A DNA stretch of 64,000 nt from Cyclina sinensis (taxonomy: Eukaryota; Mollusca; Bivalvia; Venerida; Veneridae): positions 3,056,501-3,120,500 of the forward strand of contig JAAONU010000014.1 of NCBI GenBank assembly GCA_012932295.1, written 5' to 3'. The translations under genes and the position numbers were made by a program. Each line of letters starts with the position of its first letter. The stretch's first letter is position 1. This document shows positions 39,110 to 50,145 of the stretch, in pieces. The notes beneath the pieces were generated by a model. The model was not told the origin of the DNA, ran no database searches, and worked only from the letters and a program-made list of their open reading frames with translations.

Positions 39110-40500
39110 AATTACATACGAACTATTATCTTATTTTTACGAATAATCATTTCGTTTGACCACATTAGGAGACTAATTGTTTCAACATAAAAAAGAGTAC
39201 CTGATAGAAATATGAAGTACATTTAAAAAAATATTTATTTATTTATCTATTTATTTTTTAATATTTAGAATTCTCTTTCTGCGGGTATAAATTTAAAATC
39301 TAACTTGGTCAATCGGCCTTTTCAACACCACGACTTATTTGCATTTGAGATAACTGAACAAATAATCTAATTGTTTCTGCAAATGATTATTGAATCTGAA
39401 GTTTAATTCCTGTATTCAGAAAAAAAATATACAAATATAATATATACAAATATTATATAACATATATAAATATCTAAATATACATGCTTTTCAGAACTTC
39501 ACTTAATTTTTTTTCCATTTTTTTCCCATTATTTTTTTCCTTCCTCTTTTTGTAAATATACTGTTTTTGTAAACTTTCTAGGTACCTATGCTTTATTTTG
39601 GTATTTCGAAATTTAAAATTTCCATGAATATACACTCTTGCAGGAGACATGTTTTTGGAACAGAACAGGTTTTTTTTTTCTAACAATTTTGCAAAAAAAC
39701 ACTGTGTCTCTACATATTCATGTGTGCAAAGTTATGATAGTAATATTGTTTTAAATACATCTACTGTTTAAATCTAAATGATGATGGCTGTATCTTTTAT
39801 GAGATGTATCATAATATTCATAGCAATATATTCATATTTGTAAGGTTTGTGTGGGATGCCCTCGACCCACACTCGCCATGTTACGAGGAAAATAAATGGG
39901 GTTACCCTACATAGGGGTCTGAAAAAAAAATATGACTAAAACGATATTTTTCTTGTTTTCAAACACTTACATACATCATATTTTATTAACAATAATGATA
40001 TTAGATAAATAAGATTTATAGAATTATTAAAACTTACATACATTACATTTTGTTTTTTTAGCCAACCACGTTTGTATGTTAATTATCTTGTACAAATGTA
40101 TCGGTTCTGGCCAGTTTATGTAATATAAATATTGTTGTTATTGATGTTTTGTACCCCTCGTCATTTTATGTGTATGTATATATAATACAGTCATATTGTT
40201 TGATCATAGGTTATTTTGACCTGATTAAAACTTGTATAGTTTATGTTGTGAATATCTAATTAAGTTCTGTTCTATATGAAGCCTTAAAATAACACTACAT
40301 GTATATATATAATACCAAAGAAAATGGAATGTTAACTAATAGATATTTATTATATTTATTATTTACAAAACATCTCTGTTTCATGTGTTTTAATCCAGCG
40401 GACGGAACGATGCAAGTACAATAGTTCGTATTAAGGCAAAAACAGAGGACATTTACGAGCAGAAAAAATGATATTAAAAGCTATGGCACTATATAGTCAA
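39110..40500. other. AT-rich intergenic DNA with a short hairpin
   Basis: Inverted repeat GTGTGGG (39849-39855) / CCCACAC (39866-39872). A-rich and T-rich runs near 39420-39540 give chance frames. Nothing else. Confidence 0.5.
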
Positions 40501-40559
40501 AAGAAAGAATATTACGAACTATCCTTTCACTTTTTCCCCTTTGAAATCCTGAACATAGT

Positions 40560-40976
40560 TTAAAAAGCTTGTACTAATTTAAAAAACTTTTCACTTTTAT
40601 TTAAAACATTTAGCTGAAGTTCAAATAAAATCTGCAACACAGGAAGCATTTTGTATTTGCTACTAGCATATATCTTGACTGAGAACAACAAAGCCAACTT
40701 AGCGTTGAGTAAAAGGAATGTTTCTTGAAAGCTGCGTAACTCTACAGGGAGACTTTTGTGATTACACAGTCTAAGATACCATCTTAAAAACCTTATAACT
40801 GTCTTTGGAATGTCAACAAAGGACTCTGGAAAATAACACAGCACGCTGACAACAGTGAAAGCGACACAGAAAAGAATGAAAATGTCACAGTTCCGTAATA
40901 GGATAAGAAATGACAGCATCTTCAGATCGTTTTCTCCGTGTATAAAAGTCACGTGACCTACGTTATGTCCCGGCAA
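40560..40976 (-). CDS. Unrecognised open frame, 138 codons (doubtful)
   Basis: The longest uninterrupted frame in the window, starting MPGHNVGHVTFIHGENDLKM. It contains a hydrophobic stretch (about residues 21-50, rich in F, L, I, V, C) that could span a membrane once, then a basic/leucine-rich C-terminal half. I recognise no family or catalytic motif. The start lies inside a CpG-bearing, promoter-like island, which is mildly supportive. Against it: composition follows the AT bias, and one or fewer frames of this length would be expected by chance in 64 kb of such DNA. It could be a single-exon gene, a large exon or noise. Confidence 0.15.
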   Translation of the reverse strand: MPGHNVGHVTFIHGENDLKMLSFLILLRNCDIFILFCVAFTVVSVLCYFPESFVDIPKTVIRFLRWYLRLCNHKSLPVELRSFQETFLLLNAKLALLFSVKIYASSKYKMLPVLQILFELQLNVLNKSEKFFKLVQAF

Positions 40977-41350
40977 CCGGTCATCGCAACGTCGTGTCCG
41001 CTACGTTGAACAATAAGAAAAAAACAGTAACACTTGTCTCGGCTGTAACAAACGGAGCAGAAGGTCTACAAGAGTTGGAGTTTAGACGGTTGAAATTACC
41101 GGAGGCTAAGTTTGAAAATAATTCGTGACCAGATGGCTGGGTTAGATGCGAATAATTACAACAAATCCATTGAAACTGCCTCAAATTTCATTTACCGATT
41201 TACCGTTATTGTTACCAAGCCGACTGAAAAATGGCGAGGAATGTGATCTTTTTACAGCGCGGTTAACACTGGTGAGCCGATATTACTACTTAGAAATATT
41301 TCAAAAGGCTCCACTGAACTGTTTGTCAAATGGAACCTTCAATTAACGTA
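40890..41350. promoter_or_regulatory. CpG-bearing island with TATA-like motif beside GTCACGTGAC
   Basis: GTGTATAAAA is followed immediately by the palindrome GTCACGTGAC (40950-40959), then GTCCCGGCAACCGGTC and CAACGTCGTGTCCGC. GGCAAC is an RFX X-box-like half-site. CpGs continue to about 41280. No transcript can be assigned; an unannotated promoter or distal element is possible. Confidence 0.3.
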
Positions 41351-42130
41351 TCAAATATCGTGTTTTAATCGCGGATAATCGTCTGTAGCAGTCGCCTTAT
41401 GACCGTAATATTACTGAATGAGGTTGATCAGTAGTTTTCACAGATATTTCACAGAACTAGCAATTTGCGCATTTGTCAGTTTTTACAGATTTTTTCGGTA
41501 CAACCACCAAAATATTTTCTGTTTAAAACTAATGCAAATGTTACTCTAAATTGTTAAAAGATTCGCAGAGGTATATTTTCAGGAATCTGAAATCAGCCAA
41601 AAGACACTCGTACTGCAATACAATTGAACTGCAATACAATTGAACACTCGTTTAAAATATTTACGTAAACACACAATAGCATTCATTGCATGTTCAGTAG
41701 CAGAAGTATAGAAGAACAATAAAATACAATTTTACATCAATAAATGTTCTGTGCAAAATGGGGAAGAAAATTATGTAATATTTATTGTTTGAATGGGTAC
41801 CATTTTAACAATGACATGAATACATATGTCCCTCCTACTCTACTTGCTAGAACAGTATAACTGATACAATAGTTTCTAGATGAAATGGTCGTTTCAAGTT
41901 CACGTAAAGTTCCAGAGACCGTCCGTCTCCTGTCTCAGTATTGAAGGCATGAAGTCACTACATAAGTCGAGGTTGGTAACCTATGCAAATGTTCTAGCCT
42001 TGTTTTTATTAATTTATATTACTTTTTATTTATCTATTATTTTTTAGCTAGAGTAGTTTCATTTACTGTAACAACAAGAAGAATACTACCATTATTTTGA
42101 TGTGATCATTATTATTATTATTTCATTTTC
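41350..42130. other. AT-rich intergenic DNA, nothing seen
   Basis: No feature beyond short direct repeats (CAATACAATTGAAC-like, near 41616-41645). Confidence 0.5.
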
Positions 42131-42133
42131 CTT

Positions 42134-42360
42134 CATTATTATTACTACTTCTATTAATATTTCATTACTATTATTCATTTTTATTATTATTACTTTTAGT
42201 ATTAAAGCCATAATAATAACAATAATAGTAATTATAATAATAATAATCATTCTATTATGCTTAATTGAAGTAGTTATTGTTACTATTATAATTATTATTA
42301 TCATTGTTGTTGTTGTTGCAAATAAGGTCAATTCGATAAACTTTACAATGTACATTGTTT
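42134..42360. repeat. Direct repeat A flanking the LINE remnant
   Basis: A TTA-rich segment with non-simple landmarks TATTCATTTTTATTATTATT, CATTCTATTATGCTTAATTG and TTACAATGTACATTGTT, all repeated in the same order at 43563-43776. The MIIII-type frames on both strands are artefacts. Confidence 0.75.
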
Positions 42361-42390
42361 CTGATTTCAATGTACTTTAACATCATATAC

Positions 42391-43046
42391 TTAAAGGAAA
42401 TTAGAGATAAATGAAATAGGAGTTAAAATAAGATCTAGAGCAGTTTGGGTAGATCAAGGGGAAAGAACGACCAAGTACTTCTGTTCATTAGAAAATGGAA
42501 ACTATATAAGTAAATGTATGTCTAATTTTATTAAGGCAGATGGTTCAAAAACTGAATCTCAGACAGAAATAGTTGAACACGTTTTAGAATATTATAAGCA
42601 TTTGTACTCAGAAAGAGACACAGCAAATATTAATCTAGACGAATGCTTAAACTCAAATGATATCCCAAAACTAAGATCTGATCAAAAAGATAATTTACTA
42701 AAGAAGAAGCTACCTTTTGACTTTCAAATATGAAAAATAAAATTCCAGGTTCGGACGGGTTTACGGTAGATTTTTTTTTTTAATTTTCAAGAAAGATATT
42801 GCCGATTTCTTCCTACGTTCAATAAACTATATTTTCGAAAACAAAGAGTGACACAAAAAGAAGGAGTAATAATATGTATACCAAAAGGTGACAAAGACAA
42901 ACAACTGGCGTCCAATTTCTTTACTAATTGTTTCATACAAATTAGCCTCTAGCTGTATTGCTAATAGAATTAAACAAAAAATACTACAAAGTTTAATGAA
43001 TGAGGACCAAACAGGCTTTATATCTGGACGTTTTATCGGTGATACT
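42391..43046 (+). pseudogene. Decayed L1-type LINE reverse transcriptase, 5' fragment
   Basis: Several frames together recover an L1-clade endonuclease/RT polyprotein: KIRSRAVWVDQGERTTKYF and YYKHLYSERD just before the RT domain; PGSDGFTVDFF (RT block 1-2); IICIPKGDKD and NWRPISLLIVSYKLASSCIA, with NRIK..L..L.N.DQTGFI.GRFIGD (blocks 2-3). These motifs, in this order, are typical of L1/Tx1-like LINEs. Frames shift near 42405, 42735, 42770 and 42900 and stops occur, so it is dead. The endonuclease and most of the 5' end are absent. It is interrupted at 43046 by another insertion and resumes at 43413. Confidence 0.9.
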
Positions 43047-43412
43047 GTATGCAATGTCATTCAAATATGGTCGAAACAGAATAACATTTTCTTATGATAT
43101 GTCAAAACTTTCGGACTCTACGACTGAAAAACTTCTCCAAATCGTCATGGCCAAATCTTACGAAGTTTGATCGATGCATGTCCTCTCAAAATAAAAACCT
43201 TCATCTAAACATATGTAAATTTCTTAAGGAAGCATATAAAATGAGAAATTGATTAGTAGTTTGTACTCATTCTCTGTAGCATTTTGTTCATTATTCAGTA
43301 TTCTCACATGTGTGTACTTGTTTATATTTTGTATTATGTTCACTGTTCTTAGACATAGACATGTTATATGTCGAGTTTGCTAATAAAGGTTGTTGTTGTT
43401 GATGGTGGTGGT
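43047..43412 (+). mobile_element. 5'-truncated retroelement inserted into the LINE, (TTG)n tail
   Basis: 366 bases separate the LINE motif GRFIGD (ending 43043) from its continuation. The insert ends with GAGTTTGCTAATAAAGG then (TTG)n, passing into GATGGTGGTGG: an AATAAA-type signal followed by a simple-repeat tail, as in non-LTR retroelements that lack poly-A. The flanks read GGTGATACT (43038-43046) and GGTGAAAATACT (43413-43424), a likely target-site duplication differing by three bases. The same tail occurs reversed near 23118-23150 and 62665-62692. Confidence 0.7.
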
Positions 43413-43562
43413 GGTGAAAATACTAGAAGCTAATACGATCTTTTTCACTATACTTCCAAGAATAAAATACCAGGTCTTCTATCATTAATTGATTTTGAAA
43501 AGGATTTTGACTCTTATTTTAAGAACACTTAATTTTTTTAACTTCGGTTACACTATTTCTAC
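43413..43562 (+). pseudogene. Decayed L1-type LINE reverse transcriptase, 3' fragment
   Basis: Continues the RT: ENTRS.YDLFHYTSKNKIPG, then LLSLIDFEKDFDS (RT palm block A, L1 pattern 'LxxIDFEKAFDS') and, after a frameshift near 43532, LNFFNFGYTIS ('FFxFGxxI' of L1 elements). The catalytic YADD block and everything after it are missing; the sequence passes directly into direct repeat B. Confidence 0.9.
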
Positions 43563-43776
43563 CTATTATTATTACTATTACTATACTATAAGTATTTCAT
43601 TGCTATTATTCATTTTTATCATTATTACTTTTAGTATCAAAGAAATGATAATAATAAAAATAATGACAATAATGATTCTATTATGCTTAATTGAAGTACT
43701 TACTGTTATTATTATTATTATCATTGTTGTTGTTGCGAATAAACACTATTCGATATAATTAACAATGTACATTGTT
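43563..43776. repeat. Direct repeat B flanking the LINE remnant
   Basis: Second copy of the 42134-42360 segment, same orientation, with substitutions and small indels. Confidence 0.75.
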
Positions 43777-43828
43777 CCTGGTTTGTTCATCAGTCATTAA
43801 ATTTTTTAATCAGTTATCATCAGTTGTT

Positions 43829-43995
43829 AAATCATGAAAAGACGCTTTTTTAATTTGTGAAAGTGCATTCCAAACCCCATTTGTTGTTGTTGTTTGTTGG
43901 CACTTAGTTCATAGCCGTCAGATAACAAATCATGAAAAGACGCTATTTTCACTCGCAAAAGTACATCCAAACCCCTTTTGTTGTTGTTTGTTGAC
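43829..43995. repeat. Two-copy tandem duplication, ~98-base period
   Basis: AATCATGAAAAGACGCT and CAAACCCC.TTTGTTGTTG recur in the same order from 43829 and from 43927. Each copy ends in (TTG)n-TTTGTTG. Confidence 0.75.
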
Positions 43996-43999
43996 CGCC

Positions 44000-46900
44000 G
44001 GACCGCTGAAGTTAGGCCGCCAACTTCACGAACATTTACAAGAGAGAGAGTTAGATTTTTGAGTTCCTAAGTTACCTCTGGAAAAATTAATTGCTTTCCT
44101 ATTTGTCTGATCGTTTATTGATATGTTTGATGCCAACTTCACTTCTCCTTAATTGAATTACACCTGCTAGGCTAAACAACATAGTACCCCTGCTTTTTAC
44201 GACCTGTCAGCTTTTCTGAATTTTTTATGCACTTTTACAGCTTTAGATAAGGAAACCTATCATTTGTGTAACCAGTTTTCTTCCTTTCTTCTGAACAAAG
44301 CTTTTTATGCCAGAGAATCTGGTGCCAGTACGTTTATATGAGCCATAAATGACTTTACTTTTGTCAAACATACTGGAAGATGATGTTATATATAGTTGTT
44401 ATTCTTTCAAAAAGACTATTCTGTGCTGCCTGCAGATGGATAAGAAAAATAATATCACACTGTTATTGGATGATGAAGAGGTAAATATTCCAGTCTATAG
44501 AACTGGCGAATGAGGATGCAGGCCAAGATAAATATCACATTCACAGGTCCATAGACTGGGATATTCACAGATAAAATCAAACAATAACTGTATTATCGTA
44601 TGACTTTAAAAATTAATAAAGTTTTACTTAAGAATATTATTTATCATCTTGGAAGTTCTCCGATATAATTAAAAGATTGGAATGAAATTCCCGGGATGTT
44701 TCCATGTTAGTAATCGAAAACACGTGCGCATCGTGCTGATGCAATGTTTGTTTACAACATTATCACTTTCGAGATAGATATAGCTTTCTATTGACTCACA
44801 TGAGATCAGCAATGGACCAATCAGAAACCAAATACCTACATCAATGCAGCATCTTTTTCGACTGCTGTAAAATATGGCAAGGAAAACTTTGGTAAAATAT
44901 TAACGATCCATGATGATGCATTTTTTAATGCTCTGAACACTATGTGTGGCTTAATGGGTACGTTCTGAATATTTCAATTACATTTTGTTTTCAGTGAGAA
45001 CAAACGTCAGAACTTTAGAACCTCACAACTCTGTTTGCTTCTTAAACCCTCTTTACATATATTTATATATAGTTGCAGCTTTCACGTAGCCAAATCGAGA
45101 AAATTTAAAAGAGATATGAGTAACTGACACTATTTCAGAAGCACTACTCACCTGTGTTAAGCAAGTTCAACTGTTTAGTGTCTTTGCAGGCAAATGTGGA
45201 AACAGTTGACGTATCCCCAAGTTAACGCTGTCTTGTCAGTGAACAGGGTTTAAAAAATTACCGATAGTAATGAAAAAAATCCCAAGTCATGTTTCATGTA
45301 TCAAACTTCATGTAAAAATGGGCATTTTCTCATGGTCGAATATTTTCAGTAGCAAACTGTTTGTGATTTGATGGGTCATGACAACTCGTTTGCCTTCTCT
45401 TTCCAGACTGAGTTTGTTTAAAGAATTCACTGCTTCTGTGGTCACAGGAAGGTTTTGGAACACCGAGTTTTCTGTTATATTTTAATTAAAATTTTATGAT
45501 CTATCATTTATTCATAGCCAGTGATAAAAGTTCCGCCTCTTCAAGTTTGTATAGGCGCTTTACCGCAACTTGGGTGCAGAGATAAAAATTTTATGCCCCC
45601 AAATATTGACTTGAATGAGGACATAAATTGAACAACTCTGAACCGATGTGCAAGTTGCGCACGGGAAACTGCTTAATCCATCTGCTACAAAATATCTTCA
45701 TATTTTATGTTTTTATGATCATAAATCAACATAACAGCTCCCATGGTGTTCTTTGCTTGAGAAATTCAGACCATTCCCCGTTTTTGTTTAATCAAAGCAA
45801 AGTCGTAAAAAGACCATGATGATAGTTTATTAAAGAAAAAAAGGTCCATTAATAATTTTGGCCGTTTGAAAAATGTTGAGCGCAAAATGTCCAAATATTT
45901 CGCTAGTTTTCATTTGGTGTTCAAAAGACAAATGGTCTGAGATGAGAAGTGATTTCGGCGGTTTAACGCCAACCGTATTGTTTATTGTATTTTTTTTTTT
46001 ATTTTATTTTAGAAAGTTGCTTTCTTAGAAGGCCATTTTAAGTTAAGATCCCGTGTAAGGGGAGTCTGAGGAGATACCAATATCAATGAGCAGTACTGAG
46101 ATTCAAACAGCGGCGATTTTTAAAAATCAAGATAAGTAGCCTTTACCTACAGACGAAAAGTAAATTCTGTCTAAATCGTTGATGAACAATTTGGTTTCTC
46201 TGCATGAAGCTATCAGCAAGTGTATTTTGTAGGTCAAAACAAAACTGGACGAAACTTTTGGAAAACTGTACAGACTTGTGAGAACAATTTAGTATAATAA
46301 GACCTAAACAGGTTGGTCAGAAAGAATTAAAGAACAACTAAATTTTATATCTCACTCTTAAGTTAAACAGGCTTGAATTTCTGCGTGACAGTTTAACGTT
46401 ATGACTCCTGGAAATGCTCACTTTTTGATAACAATATTCATGCTAAACATGCACAGCAGGCAACCTAGTAGGGGGCTGATTATTATGATTTAGGGGCGGA
46501 CCCAGACATCGCAGGAGGCCGACGTCGTGAAATCAATACCAGTCATGATTAATTGTCCACAATGACTACAGATTGGGAACTGACAAATCGCACGCTCCGG
46601 TCACGTGCTTTATTGAAAAACACACCCATTTTAATGTCAGAAAAGGAAATATTTAGTGTTTAAGAATGCATCCAATACTTCCGTGTCAGGTTTGCCATAC
46701 GGACGCACTAAATTTGAAACTCTATTTTTATAGTTTTTATCATTTCTCAAACTCTAAATACTAGTATTGCTTTCTGTGTGTTCTATCCTGTATTTAAAAG
46801 AGTGAAATGTCTCGTTTAGTGTACTGTTTGATGGCAGTGGCTGAACAAAGATTTTTTTTCTCTACAGATATATATGGCAATATCTATTGATTAAAATGTA

Positions 46901-47300
46901 TAGCCAAACAGTTTCCTTTCTATATCATTAAACGCAGGGTCTTTCGACTAGAATTTTCACATGTGGCTATTGCACAAAATCTTGACTAGGATAAGTAACT
47001 GAATATCCTGCTTCTTTGTGATTTAAGTTGACATATTTTCACGATACACATGGAATTCTACTTTTCTATTAATGCTTTATCTTTTTAAACAGTTTTTCGC
47101 CTGGAAAATTAAGACGATGCTTTGTTCTGGGTAACCCTAAAGGAAAATATCACAATTTTGAAGTCTGAAGTTAGCACCGTTACTTAAAGGCGGGACAATT
47201 TGACACATTGCACGTACATACCACACAATTACCACGCTCAAGCAGACGAATTATTTAGGTAAAATATCTTAAGAAGGAACCTTCTAAGTTGATATTTAGT
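44000..47300. other. Intergenic DNA with one long inverted repeat
   Basis: The inverted repeat AATATTCCAGTCTATA (44484-44499) / CATAGACTGGGATATT (44550-44565) has one mismatch. Weaker pairing extends outward (TGTTATTGGATGAT against ATCAAACAATAACTG) to about 44458-44590, like a small MITE. GGTCACGTGC lies near 46595. No exons are supported; the 45628-45819 frame is chance. Confidence 0.5.
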
Positions 47301-47387
47301 AAGTTGGTCTTTATGATTCTTATAGTCTTTGAAGTAAAACTCTGAGCTGGAGCCCACAGAGCTAGGCGCGTTTCCTACCAATTTTTC

Positions 47388-47418
47388 GGTGGGGCGGGGG
47401 GAATTCCAGGGGAAAGGG
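47388..47418 (+). other. G-rich tract with quadruplex potential
   Basis: GGTGGGGCGGGGGG, then AATTCCA, then GGGGAAAGGG: four runs of three or more G in 31 bases. Confidence 0.5.
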
Positions 47419-47740
47419 CCGATTTCCAACCATTCATAGAAAAAAAGAATTCCTGTTGGTTCAAGCACCACATGCTATTTCCCTGCTTTGTTTACTTCAC
47501 CTGATTTAATAGTAAAAGATATGAGCAGTCTAGAGAATGAAGTGTAGTGGAGATGTTGACAAGAACCATAGTAGGTGCCCCACTAGCTTGGTTGATTGAG
47601 CTACATACAAGTGTCCACCTTGATGCCAGCTTGGAGAACTCATTGGTGTCTGTATTAATTGGCAGGACAGCATAACCTTGCTTGGACATAGCAGGTAAAA
47701 GTGGGAGGGTGTAGTTTGGACCTGGAGAAGCACCACAGCA

Positions 47741-47811
47741 GGTGCTCAACTAACTCAGTTGGTAAAGCTATAGAATGGTGTCTATGGGTTCCAGTCCCAC
47801 CTTGGGCACTC
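47741..47811 (+). mobile_element. tRNA-derived SINE head (tRNA-like, not a gene)
   Basis: TAACTCAGTTGGTAAAGC fits the tRNA D-arm/A-box and GGGTTCCAGTCCC (47786-47798) the T-arm/B-box, spaced as in a tRNA. The acceptor ends do not pair well and the surrounding repeat-like DNA suggests a SINE head. A second tRNA-like string (TAGCTTGGTTGATTGAGC) lies near 47585. Confidence 0.55.
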
Positions 47812-47859
47812 TATTTCTGCAATTAATCAGATTAGCAGATACCACTGAATCCCATATTT

Positions 47860-48450
47860 TCAGGCAAAAATGTAAAAGGTCAAAAACACAACAAGCCATG
47901 ACTTTGTTTTCGACAATCTGACTGACATGAAAACTCAACAGATTTATTGCGAAAACATGACTCATTTGGCCGTTTTTTGTGATTTCAATCTTTTGCCTGG
48001 CCACACAAAAAATTATACCTTGTGTGTCTTCATGTGGATTGGTGAAAGGTCCACAAATGGTGATTTTGTCAATTTTTTTATCTTTTACTCCGCCACACTA
48101 AAGCTGTTGTGGTTTTGTTGACCTTTCATTTCGTCGTCTGGTGGGACAAAATGTGAAAGGTTAAACACATGACAAAGTCACCTACGATCTTTTACCTTTT
48201 GGCATTGCCATGCAAAGACACTAAAGTACAGTTTTTTGCATGGCAGGCAAAAATGCGAATGGTCAAACACTTTTTTGTGTTTTCTATATTTGGCCCCAGC
48301 AGATGAAAAAATCAACACACATTTTTTCTGTAAGATGGTGAAAAGCCAAAAGGTCAAAAACACAATAGTCACAAGAGTTTGTGGTGCTATCAACCATTCA
48401 CCTTTTTGCCCCGAAAACATGCTCATACAACATGACCCAATAAACCACCA
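47860..48450. repeat. Strongly diverged tandem array, ~96-base period
   Basis: The motif GRCAAAAATGTGAAAGGTCA, then AAMACA, recurs at about 47863, 48148, 48245 and 48340, with a weaker copy (GGTGAAAGGTCCACAAA) at 48042: intervals of roughly 95-97 or multiples. Overlapping frames on both strands are shadows of the array. Confidence 0.45.
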
Positions 48451-48854
48451 TTACAAGGTAATGGAATGGTTAAGTCATACCAATTTTCTTTTTACAGCTT
48501 TCCAAAATTTTCTTTTAAATCATATAGTAAGCTAAGTAGAGGAGGAAAAAGGAAATAGATCTGTTGGAAATCTATTGTAAACAGTAAATTGACATGATTT
48601 GTCTTTATTTTTCTATGTTTATACATGTATCGTATTTGTTCTAGGAGAAGAGACATGGTGGGTGGAAGGCATATAGGTAGACATACGGGTCTATTTCAAG
48701 AGATTGCAAAAAAAAAACAAAAAAACAAAAACAAACAAAAAACATAAAATAAAAAAAATTCTGTTGCTTGGTATTTGCATAAAAACAAGTAGTTTTTCTA
48801 GTGGAAACACGTAACAAACTTTAATTGATTCTAAAATCTGCATCCAGTATGTGA

Positions 48855-49238
48855 ATGATATCAAGTCTTATATACCATCATGTACTAAAGGAAATATCGA
48901 TACCAAATTTGCAGTGTTCTGTGTGTGGAATTTGTTTGCTACTGGAAGTTCTCAAAATGTTGCACAACTGGCATTTCTACAAGAAGATTAAAAATAAGAA
49001 TCCTGAAGGTCTTAAAACACTTTATTCTGTCGGGTTCTTATCTGCAGGAGATCAAGCAGAATACGTGCCTCATGAATCAGAGACTCAGAGTAGCTGGTCT
49101 GTTGCAAATTCCTCAGATATTACGACTGTCCAGCAGTTTGAGACTAGTGAGACTTTGCTTCGTCTTTTATATTTTCTATTTTATACAGTTAGAAAATACA
49201 CTATAAATATTGCTCTACTCTCAGTACTACATCACTGA
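48855..49238 (+). other. Unrecognised open frame, 127 codons (doubtful)
   Basis: A frame including CSVCGICLLLEVLKMLHNWH and SAGDQAEYVPHESETQSSW. Composition in the middle is protein-like, but no family is recognised. The region lies among repeats and a second open frame overlaps it at 48925-49206. It may be a remnant of a mobile-element gene or chance. Confidence 0.15.
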
Positions 49239-49259
49239 AGCTAAGGTCAGCTTTCATCT

Positions 49260-50070
49260 GTAAGAAATTTCCCCTGATATCTTTTTTCTGTTCTTAGGTT
49301 TTGCCCTACCTGAAGGGAATGGCTGCTTCACCAAAATCAGAGAAAAACCCTTGACCCACAAGCCATTGGACACTAGTGTGCAGCTCTTCTGAGCTAGCCA
49401 TGCACCAGCTGTTGCCCTATCCAAAGTCACCACTTCAGTACAAACAGGAACAGATGAAGGAAAGAGCCTTGTGGTACTCTACAAGATATTTTAACTGTGC
49501 CTTCTGTTTCTTCTAGCCAGGAAAAGGCATTAAGACAGTTTTTATTTATTAACAACTAAATGACAACAAACACAAAATTGTTTAGTTTATTTTCATTCCA
49601 AAACTTTGCCTGAAATTGTGATCTGAAACTATTAGACAGAAAAGACATCATCAGTGAACAGATATTTATGCCAAAAGATTTTTCTTTCTTTCAAAACTTT
49701 TAAACATTTGCTGTGGAAATCAGATGAAAATTATTTCAAAGTTGTGTTACTACAAGACAGAGTAAAATGTAACAATTTACATGATGTAGCCACCATCACT
49801 TAATGAGTAGGTAAAAAGAAACTATGCTCATCCTTTTAAAGGTTTAGTCCCAAAGAATTTTCAAAACAAAATCTGTAATAATGATGACTAACTGAATTCT
49901 GTTCATGATTTTCAAAGAGCTGGTTTTATTTCAAGGTATTTATTTTCTATCTAACTGTTACTATGTGTTTTTCTGTCTAACTGTCACTATGTGTAGCAAT
50001 GTAGCCAGTTATTTAACGATCACTAACTGCCAGAATTTTGTACACAGAACACAAAACTTGAGGTAGCCCT
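49260..50070. other. Downstream flank of the unidentified - strand gene
   Basis: Includes a GC-richer stretch at 49290-49480 of repeat-like character (GAGCTAGCCATGCACCAG). A + strand acceptor-like TTCTTAG at 49298 precedes only 18 open codons. Nothing is called. Confidence 0.4.
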
Positions 50071-50072
50071 GT

Positions 50073-50145
50073 TTATCTTTTCTCCTCTGTAGGTTTCTTT
50101 CGCTGGAGGAAAGAGAATAAGCCAGAGGAGGTTTCTTTCTTTACT
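50073..50145 (-). CDS. Unidentified gene, terminal exon
   Basis: On the - strand the acceptor CTTTTTCATTTCAG ends at 50146. Joined to the two bases (GA) left by the exon at 53632, the first codon is GAA, and the frame reads VKKETSSGLFSFLQRKKPTE, then EKR and TAA (50075-50073). The phase match plus a stop directly after a basic tail make this a convincing last exon, though another exon could lie between. The basic end follows the acidic, serine-rich segment of the preceding exon. Confidence 0.6.

Noticed and set aside
42092..42380. Isoleucine-rich 92-codon frames on both strands
   Set aside because: Translation of TTA/TAA-rich direct repeat A; open on both strands because stops are scarce in those triplets.
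49298..49355. + strand terminal exon after TTCTTAG reading VLPYLKGMAASPKSEKNP then stop
   Set aside because: Only 18 codons, no upstream donor that fits, and it lies in repeat-like DNA.
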